A stretch of 17,726 bases of DNA from Beroe ovata. Lineage: Eukaryota; Ctenophora; Nuda; Beroida; Beroidae. Location of the stretch: positions 86,568 to 104,293 of the forward strand of contig CAMPET010000114.1 in the NCBI GenBank assembly GCA_946803715.1. Reading direction: 5' to 3'. Position numbers and translations under genes: made by a program. Within the stretch, counting starts at the first letter, position 1. Each line of letters begins with the position of its first letter. Under the pieces are notes generated by a model. It saw only the letters and a program-made list of their open reading frames with translations. It did not search any database and had not been told where the DNA came from. Shown here one piece after another: positions 9,213 to 16,653 of this stretch.

Positions 9213-10481
9213 TTACTTTTTCCACCAGAAGCTTACACTAAAACTGGTGGACAATGATCTCACATGATGCCACCAAAACATTGGAATGTACAAAACATCA
9301 CCCGGACCTAGCTCCACACTCCACGCTGTTCTCTCCTTGTAATCAGGAAATTGTTCCAACGCAGCATCAGGGCTCTCTACATCAATCTGACTGGTATTGG
9401 CAAGAAGGTGGTGAGGGTGAGGATACATATTTGATTTGCTGTCAAACAGAATAAATCTCTTGTAACCATGAACTTGGCAGAACAAATTGTGGTATTGGTC
9501 ATGATGGAGAGGGGAAACTGTTCCTTGTGGACCAAACCAACAGTTTGTGATGATATTGTCTTCTGAAACTGCACAATAATCTAAAGGTATCATGTCTTCC
9601 TTCAACTTCGGGATGTGCTGGAAAAGTTCATATTGTGCAAGATAAGCAATTTCATCAGCTGCATTTTGTACATATTTTTCAATGAATTCATGGAGGGTGA
9701 CAAGCTTCTGGGACCATTTTTCGCTTGTGTATGCAGATCCAATTTCAATTGGAACAGTTCTAGAACCAAAGTTTGTAGAAAGATATTCAGGGCACCATTT
9801 CTTTAATGCTGGCCAATGGTCTATAGTGCTTTTCATGATGAAAGGGGTGTCATTTTTGACCATCTGCATAAAATGCTCTAGGGAAGGAGAATCCACAACT
9901 GGTATAACCTTCACATTAGGCAACCATAATGGCCTTGCACTGCATCTCTTGGGACAACTGGGAGTGAATGACTTGTCATAATCACTTAGAACCAGTTCTG
10001 ACTGCAAGGTATCTGCCAGATTCTGAATAAACAACTCTTTTCCTATAGGAGCCCCCATTATGAGACCCATATCACAAGACAATAAAGCATCCTTGATCTT
10101 CTTCAAGCGATGAAGGCCGACAGATTTTAGGAAGCAAACAGCTCTATAAAGCTGCCTCCAGAAAATATCAACATCTCTCCAGTGTCCAGTGTTGATAGTT
10201 TCCCAAATAGAATCCAACAGAATCTCACATTTATCAACCAAATCTTCAGGGTCCTCAAATTTAATTGAATTCAACAGAACAGAGTTGAATAAAAAGTATG
10301 ATTTAGAGCAGTAATTATGAACAAACTTACTCTTAAATAATTCACAGTTGGAATATAAAGCCAATCCCTGTGAAATCGATTCTATGCTGCTCTTTCTTTC
10401 ACCGTTCATCGAAAAACAAGTAAATTGAGGCTCATCATGGACTAATGCTGTTGACCGCATAGGTTTGAAAATACTATGCAT
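9213..10481 (-). CDS. KDM8: KDM8/JMJD5-like JmjC hydroxylase, intronless
   Basis: A single-exon frame of 422 residues (human 416). Residues 80-150 match the N-terminal helical region (LLDSIWETINTGHWRDVDIF, CDMGLIMGAPI). Residues 195-422 are the JmjC domain, with RTVPIEIGSAYTSEKWSQ, YLAQYELF and the core WFGPQGTVSPLHHDQYHNL. Iron ligands H326, D328 and H405 (WWHHVRSL) are present, as is K341 for 2-oxoglutarate, and the family ending SFSVSFWW. KDM8 is an Fe(II)/2-oxoglutarate oxygenase, nuclear, reported to hydroxylate arginines in RCCD1 and RPS6; histone demethylase and peptidase activities have been debated. All catalytic residues are kept, so it is probably active. Vertebrate KDM8 is multi-exon, whereas this copy has no introns although its neighbours are intron-rich. 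The first ATG lies in the end of a fold-back element (10476-10604); an alternative start is Met8. Confidence 0.93.
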   Translation of the reverse strand: MHSIFKPMRSTALVHDEPQFTCFSMNGERKSSIESISQGLALYSNCELFKSKFVHNYCSKSYFLFNSVLLNSIKFEDPEDLVDKCEILLDSIWETINTGHWRDVDIFWRQLYRAVCFLKSVGLHRLKKIKDALLSCDMGLIMGAPIGKELFIQNLADTLQSELVLSDYDKSFTPSCPKRCSARPLWLPNVKVIPVVDSPSLEHFMQMVKNDTPFIMKSTIDHWPALKKWCPEYLSTNFGSRTVPIEIGSAYTSEKWSQKLVTLHEFIEKYVQNAADEIAYLAQYELFQHIPKLKEDMIPLDYCAVSEDNIITNCWFGPQGTVSPLHHDQYHNLFCQVHGYKRFILFDSKSNMYPHPHHLLANTSQIDVESPDAALEQFPDYKERTAWSVELGPGDVLYIPMFWWHHVRSLSTSFSVSFWWKK

Positions 10482-10604
10482 CTAGCTTTCCCTTTCCATC
10501 AGAGCACCTTTTTATATTTGGATAATGCTATTGTCAGATCTGACAATAGCACTATCCAAATATAAAAAGCTGCTCTGAAGATGGAAAAAGAAGATTAGAT
10601 GCAT
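10476..10604. mobile_element. 129-bp palindromic MITE-like element with 8-bp target duplication
   Basis: The two halves are inverted copies, roughly 85% alike by eye, meeting at TCAGATCTGA near 10540. The ends are ATGCATCTA and TAGATGCAT. The perfect 8-bp direct repeat AAAATACT flanks it at 10468-10475 and 10605-10612. There is no coding capacity. An 8-bp target duplication is typical of hAT-superfamily transposons. The left end contains the apparent KDM8 start codon. Confidence 0.8.
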
Positions 10605-10693
10605 AAAATACTAAAATAGCTATTTTATCTGACCTCTGTTTCTCGCACGAAGCAAGCTTTTGATGAAAGCGCGGTTTGGTGCGCGCGCGAGAA

Positions 10694-10805
10694 TGTTCCC
10701 GCGCTGCGTGACCCAAATACTCCGCGCGCGCTGCGCGTCTCCGTGGTTTCTAATTCTACGACTTTTCAGTTCACTGAGTAGAACAGAGGCGCGCAACGTG
10801 TGCAC
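10694..10805. mobile_element. dispersed short inverted-end repeat, copy A
   Basis: Begins TGTTCCCGCGCTGCGTGACC and ends GCGCGCAACGTGTGCAC, with internal TTTCAGTTCACTGAGTAGAA shared with copy C. The inverted ends are degraded on the left. A possible 9-bp target duplication (10685-10693 and 10806-10814) matches at 7 of 9 positions. Confidence 0.65.
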
Positions 10806-10856
10806 ACGCGAAAAACAGAAGTTGAATAAAATTTTAAGTAAAATCCGACAATAATG

Positions 10857-10875
10857 GCGCGCGCGCGCGCGCGCG
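10857..10875. repeat. GC dinucleotide run
   Basis: Nineteen bases of alternating G and C, a potential Z-DNA-forming tract between two fold-back elements. Confidence 0.85.
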
Positions 10876-10917
10876 TAAAACATCACACTAAACATGCTGG
10901 TCAAAAATGCATTCGAC

Positions 10918-10983
10918 TTGCCGGATGTTATCTGTCCACTGTTTCTTNCGCGCAAGAAACAGTGGACAGATAACATTCGGCAA
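10918..10983. mobile_element. 66-bp fold-back with 30-bp arms and 8-bp target duplication
   Basis: Arms 10918-10947 and 10954-10983 are inverted repeats of 30 bp with one mismatch, around a 6-base loop that contains the ambiguous base N (10948). The direct repeat CATTCGAC flanks the element at 10910-10917 and 10984-10991. It has no coding capacity and looks like a minimal transposon or hairpin insertion. Confidence 0.8.
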
Positions 10984-11011
10984 CATTCGACAACTCCAAT
11001 GTGAGGTTTTA

Positions 11012-11099
11012 AGATTATATTTGACCGATATTTTTTGCGCGCGCCTTCATCGGCCTTTGCATTGAAGGCGCGCGCGAGAAACAGATGTCAAATATGATT
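11012..11099. repeat. palindromic element with GCGCGCGCCTTCA stem
   Basis: A 13-bp inner stem GCGCGCGCCTTCA near 11037-11049 pairs with TGAAGGCGCGCGC, and the outer AT-rich arms (ATTATATTTGAC with its diverged complement near 11086-11099) continue the palindrome imperfectly. No clear target duplication was found. Confidence 0.6.
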
Positions 11100-11174
11100 T
11101 GACAATACGTAAGCCACAGTGCGGCAGATCGATGTGTGAACGCAATTATTCAAAATTCTTATCGAATCCAAAAA

Positions 11175-11272
11175 TCCCACGTTGTGTGACCCAAATACTC
11201 ATGCTCCACGGGGCTCCTTTTTGTAGCGTTTTAGACCACTGAGAAGAACATAAGGGCATGCAACGTGTGTAC
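11175..11272. mobile_element. dispersed short inverted-end repeat, copy B
   Basis: Begins TCCCACGTTGTGTGACCC, shares ACCCAAATACTC with copy A, contains CACTGAGAAGAACA, and ends GCAACGTGTGTAC. It is more diverged than copies A and C. No target duplication was recognised. Confidence 0.6.
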
Positions 11273-11631
11273 GAAACTCAATATATGGTCAATGTGTCAT
11301 ATCTGTTGAGTCTCATGATATCGCGGGATCATCAAATCAGTGGTTTCGAGTAAATTTTTGATTATCAGTTATTCATCTCATCTTATCAGTTATCAGCAGA
11401 ATTTTAAACAATAAGCATATCATCCGCAGCAGTACATTAATTTGTTCTGTAAAGTGTGTAGGTTTCCCGTTTCTGTCCACTTACAATGCTCTATGATTTT
11501 TGTGACGTGCAAATTGTGACGTGCAAATTGCAATTCCACAGTTATTGAAGTGATCATAATGAGTATTTTTTATGTATTAATAATGATAACGAAATGTAAT
11601 TGCTACCATATGTAGGTGTGTTGTGAACCTC

Positions 11632-14600
11632 ATGTATCATCCTGATGCATATGAGGAATTTAAAGAACTCAACATTCAAGGTGAGCAAAAGTACTGGCAC
11701 CAGATAGCAGAATCATTGGGGAGGGGTGGCAAATGTTTTTCATTTGTTTTCTGTATAGTGAAACGGGTACAGCAGTTTAAAATCAATCATAAATGGCATC
11801 TCGTGCATTGCCTTTGTTCTTCAGAGTTAACCGAGCGGAAGAGAAGATTGAAACTTCCATTACCAAAGCATGATGTTCAAATGAGTCTTTGGAAGACTCT
11901 GAAGTCATTTGTTGGCAAAGATGTAACCAAAGTGACAATTCCTGTTCACTTTAATGAGCCACTCTCATTCCTGCAGGTAGCATTCTTTTAGTATCTAACA
12001 GTTAAAGGCATCAGTCATAGCTTAAATTCAATGATTGTGCAAATTTTTGCTAAAATATAAGTTAAGAATGTTCACTACTTTGTATAACAGAGGCTGACAG
12101 AAGACTTGGAGTACTCTGAATTACTGGACAAAGCTGCTGATGGTATTTTGATTTCATAATGCAACTGACTGAATTTTTCATTTTCTCTGATCCATTGCAC
12201 TGCCCCAATAGCTGTATTTTGATTACAGTGTTTTATTGTATTGCAGATGGGACCTCAGCCACAATGCGACTAATGTACTTGACAGTATTCAGCGCTATAC
12301 CTTATGCCTGTGTCTGCAGAAGGTAATTATCATGCCAAATGATTAGTTCTTAATGGCCTTGCAATTTGCATAATGAGAAGCCTCACGTGTGTGTGTGAGA
12401 GAGTAATGCACGATTTGCGAACAATTTATACAATGTGCGTGGGCAGAGAGGATAATCTAAATGGCTCTCCCCCTGTCCATGCAAATCAAGATTATGCACA
12501 ATTCATTGTGTGGGATATGACACGCTTCATGGCGTGTTCACTCACAATAGGTGAGGAGATAAAAGTGAGAAGATCTAGCTCTGTGAAAATCACAGTGTTA
12601 TCTCATCAGGTATACGAAGCCGTTCAACCCATTGCTAGCTGAAACATACGAGTGTGTGAGAGAGGATAAGGGATACGCTTGTATTGGAGAACAGGTGATT
12701 ATTACGACAGCTTTCTTTCTTGCTTAACACAAAGTATTCTGTCGATGAAAAAATGAATGGAATTCGATTTTGTATCAACACTGTGGCCTTTCATAATAGT
12801 AACTTGAACTGATAGAAAGTAACGTGCGCCCAATACTTCACATGACTGGAACAATGAGCTTATCAGCCCCATACGGAAATTTTCACTTATTTATTTCTCA
12901 TATAACGCCCATCACATGTTTACAAGATAATACACCGGGTTTCTGCTGGCAGATACTTGACCCGACAATATATCGCCAACCAGTAGAATTTCCGTGAAAT
13001 CCGTCATTAATTAGGATGTGATGAGTAATGATATTCTGTCTGATAAGAAATCATTGATACCTAGCAATAACTACCTAAAATATCTACCGGTAGATATCTA
13101 GGACACACACGTATCATGCGTACGTGTGCGAGACAAATTAAGTAATTAATGCTGATCACACACGCAGACACACAAAATACGGAATATTAAATATAGACAT
13201 TAGACCAGTGTTATGTAAACAAGTGTAATGTAAACTATAAGTAGGTACATTCTTTGACCATATGCTAGTAAAATAATCGTACCATTTCTCTGAAGATTGA
13301 CAGTCCGTTGAGAGTGTCAAATTTCACTGCATATGTTCTTCTTTCTTCAGAAAATAATGATCAGTGGGTGTGGAATTTCAATCTATATCCCCACCAGCTC
13401 ACACTTGAAATTCCATCCAATTAAGCTTTGTATACACATATAATAAGCACCGTATACAGTATACACTGTACATTTCATACACACAGTGTGTAATCCACCT
13501 CAATACAGGAGCGACAAGAACTCTGTATCGTTACAGATTAATCTACTCGTGCACTGTGGCCCGGGGTATCAATCACACTCTATAATCACCCTCTTTAATC
13601 ACCCTCTAATATCATGATAATTGTGTAATGTGTACACACCTTCTCTTTCCCATCTCCCTGGCCCATCCTTACGATTGCACTGACCCTGACCCCCACTCTC
13701 ATGCTCATTCTTACACTCACCATAGCCCAAGCATTCACGCTTACCCCTCCCTTCCCTTACCCATTTTCTCTTTGCTCTCACCCTCTCCCTTCTCTTGCTC
13801 CCACACTCCCTAACCCCTCACCCTCTCCCTTCTCTTGCTCCCACACTCCCTAACCCCTCACCCCTCCCTTCTCCTTATCCAGGTATCTCATCACCCTCCC
13901 ATATCATGTCTCCACGCTGAACACGAGAAGTGGACTTTTTGGCAGGAATACCGCATGGACTCCAAGTTTCGACCCACTTATTTCAAGGTAGGTACACGCT
14001 GTAAGTGAGCAATAGTTTTTGTGTAATCATGCGTGATTGTGTGATCGCGTGATCTGTTTGTGATTTCAGTTTACTGCTCACACATTTCATCCCATACATC
14101 GATCAGTGTGATACACTCCATGAAACTAATCACACACTTCAGTTCACTGATCACACACTACAGTTCACTTATCACACACTTCACACACCGCCAATCACGC
14201 AATTTTGCGATGTTCAGGTGACACCGACGGGTTCCGTTCATTTTCGAGTACGAAGCACGAACGAACACTTCTCATGGGTAAAACCAGTGACAACAATCCA
14301 CAATGTTTTAGTGGGACAACTTTGGAATGACCAGGTTATGACTGTCAATATTTGTATATATCATGTGTGTGTGTGCGTGTGTGTGCGTGTGTGTGCGTGT
14401 GCGTGCGTGCATCTTGGTCACTGTAATAAATAATATGTATAGGAAAGAGAATTCATCTAAATATAAATATATATAGAGCAAGTGTTTAGTATGCGCTGTA
14501 TGTGTGTGTGTTTGTTTGTGTACTGTGTGTCTGTTGTCTGTGCGTGTCTGAGTGTGTGTGTGTGGAGGGAGGGAGGGGGCGTGTGATTGGTTTTTCACAA

Positions 14601-16653
14601 TAATGTTAGTGCAGTATGCACTANATAATTGTGTGTGTGTGTGTGTGTTTGTGTGTGTTTGTGTGTGTTACCTGTGTGCATATGTATGTATGTGCGTGTC
14701 TCTGTGTGTCTGATACTGTGTTTGTATCATGTATGTCTGTGCGTGTTTATGTGTGTATGCACATAAGCTCACTTCTGTGGAACCATGCCTCTCTAAACAC
14801 GGTTAAGATCTTTGTCCGACCATGCAATACGAAGGTACCGTATTGTCATCAAACAATAACTTTGTCGGGAAAGCAAGGGTTTGTTATATCATGCTACACA
14901 CTAAGTAAATTCCATGCGTATTCCATGTACTTGTAGGGTCCTATTTGAAGTGATTAAAGCAGCTACAAATGCAATCTATAGCTCTCTGATTGGAGATATT
15001 ATAGTTGTTATAGTTTTATCATCGAATTGCTACATTCTAGTCTATAGTTTAACTCTACTTCAGCAATAGCTTAACGTACTATACAACACAACAATTATAG
15101 CGGTACAGAAACCCAAGCCGTATCAGTTATATGGGTTGCCTAATGTCCCTAAGTAATGTACAATAACTCCCTGGCGGCAATACTTGCTGTATACAGGAAT
15201 TGACATATGTATCTGTTATCATTCTTTAGGTTAAGAAGACCCAAAGTGGGCGCGGCACTTCCAATCATATTATGTGAATTGAATGTAATTAGATCATTGC
15301 TACGTGGCACATGTCGAAACTGTATTAGTTCTGGTTTCATTACGCCAGACGACATTGGAATGAGGAGGTTCGCGCGCACGTACGTTTATTTGCCGCGCGT
15401 GCATAGAAATTAGGAGATTATTGATTCAGTTGACCGCCACGTCCAATCAGGATCCAGCATTCCAGATTCTTGATCCAGGTTTCAATAACTTCAGGAAGGA
15501 ACAGTTACCATAACAAACCACTCTTCCGGTCAGAAAGCGTGCCTATTCTTCACACCATACAAGACGACGAAGCATTTCACCAAGATTAAAGGTAGGTGCC
15601 ACTGCTTAGAATTAGTAACTCATTATTGGTTAATACATTTAATTCAACGCTCCTAGCGGCTAATTAATCCGGTAATAATTACCGATTCTCCTAGGTGAAG
15701 TATACGACTCTGAGGGAAATGTTGCTATTCATATTAAGGGGGACTGGACCTCTCATTTCAAGTACAAGACTGTCGATTCTGAGACTTGGACAGATGTTTG
15801 GAGTCTGCCGCTGGACCTTTTGGAAGAGATAAAAGAGTACGTGAGCGTTTCGTTAACGACATTTTTCTCAGAGTTTCACTACAGTTAAACTTACACCCTA
15901 TCTTACAAATTATCAGGTACTTAACTTATTATTATCAGGTATTGGGGTTTCTCCCCCTTTTCTCTGCAACTCAATGAGACGGAAGAGGGCGTGGCCCCCA
16001 CTGATTCCCGATTCAGGCAGGATCAGAGGGAACTGGAATATGGCAGAGTAAGTAATGTGCATAATCCCTCAATATGATGGTCAATTCAGTACTCAACCAT
16101 GAGTACTGATGATTAACATTGCTTCACTCGAGTCTTTTTTTCTTCTCCTAAGTTGCACAGTTTCCATGAATATTCTATTATCTGAAAACTTGGCATTGAC
16201 CCCATATTGTCAGGTTGACGAGGCCGCTGACGAGAAGTTACGACTGGAGGAACTGCAGAGAGCACGGAGGAAAAACAACAATAATGCCGAACCTCAGTGA
16301 GTTTGTCCTGTAATTCCGTCAACGACACACTCAGTTGTGTGGTTTCTCCCTGCACTCCCTACCACGGCAGCCCCGATTCAATCCTTGAGTTAAATCCTCC
16401 CGTGCTGCTGTGAGGGAGACATCCTCCATTTGTAGGATGGCTCCCGTCACGTCGCAGAGTGGGTGATAATTCCCGCTAGGGAGTATGATCGTCAAACTCA
16501 TTGTGCAACAGTTCCTATATTACATTTTCCCTCTACAGGTGGTTCACGCTGAGCACTGATCCCGATACGGGTGACTCTTACTACACGTATCAGGGTGGAT
16601 ATTGGAGGAGCAAGTTGGCGGCGGATTTCTCAAAATCGCCTCAAATATACTAG
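11632..16653 (+). CDS. OSBP-related protein (ORP) lipid-transfer domain, 12 exons
   Basis: Exons: 11632-11680 (or from 11616 if internal), 11825-11976, 12091-12142, 12247-12322, 12610-12694, 13883-13987, 14218-14334, 15495-15591, 15695-15851, 15939-16047, 16214-16296, 16539-16653. From ATG 11632 they sum to 398 aa. The OSBP-related domain is almost complete: [33 protein letters not shown], the signature [10 protein letters not shown] (137-146), [24 protein letters not shown] and [13 protein letters not shown]. The signature histidines and the K/E/R trio of the last motif contact phosphatidylinositol 4-phosphate in Osh4-type structures. ORPs exchange sterol or phosphatidylserine for PI4P at membrane contact sites. 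No PH domain, ankyrin repeats or FFAT motif is seen; either this is a short ORP or 5' exons are missing. The 15851/15939 junction is uncertain because the best-looking donor (15841) is out of phase. Subfamily is undecided; parts resemble ORP3/6/7 and OSBP. Confidence 0.92.
12695..13882 (+). other. 1188-bp ORP intron
   Basis: It splits the signature between EQ and VSHHPP. It holds a perfect 18-bp palindrome ATATCTACCGGTAGATAT (13080-13097), an inverted repeat around TGGAATTTCA/TGAAATTCCA (near 13370-13415), and a long C/T-rich tract from about 13630 to the acceptor. I see no nested gene. Confidence 0.6.
13777..13856. repeat. 40-bp tandem duplication of pyrimidine-rich intron sequence
   Basis: Two near-identical 40-bp units (13777-13816, 13817-13856), each containing CTCACCCTCTCCCTTCTCTT, and the start of a third. 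They extend the polypyrimidine tract just before the acceptor at 13881-13882. Confidence 0.75.
14335..15494 (+). other. 1160-bp ORP intron rich in TG repeats
   Basis: Bounded by exons ending LWNDQ and beginning EGTVTI in phase 0. The first 430 bases are mostly TG repeats; the rest is unremarkable AT-rich DNA with a GC patch near 15370-15400. No nested gene recognised. Confidence 0.6.
14364..14760. repeat. TG-rich microsatellite cluster
   Basis: Three blocks of TG and TGTGCG repeats (about 14364-14410, 14498-14565, 14628-14700) separated by short unique sequence, with an ambiguous base N at 14624. These account for the long low-complexity open frames on both strands. Confidence 0.85.

Noticed and set aside
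10620-10976. Open frames of about 118 aa (minus) and 64 aa (plus) over the fold-back cluster
   Set aside because: They run through GCGCGC repeats, fold-back arms and an N; Arg/Ala-rich composition is a product of CpG-rich repeat DNA.
11485-11557. Minus-strand ATG frame of 24 codons ending at a perfect GTAAGT donor, as a possible first exon for KDM8 or COMMD7
   Set aside because: Its phase 1 end does not fit the COMMD7 exon at 9105 and no KDM8 acceptor is seen; the protein resembles neither family.
12373-12642. 89-aa plus-strand frame in the ORP gene
   Set aside because: It covers the intron 12323-12609 and reads the exon 12610-12694 in the wrong frame.
14308-14936. Open frames over the TG repeats (Cys/Val-rich plus, His/Thr-rich minus)
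   Set aside because: Translations of microsatellite DNA inside an ORP intron.
15149-15413. Overlapping plus- and minus-strand frames in the ORP intron
   Set aside because: No match to ORP or any family I recognise, and the phase 0 junction 14334/15495 already restores continuous ORP sequence.
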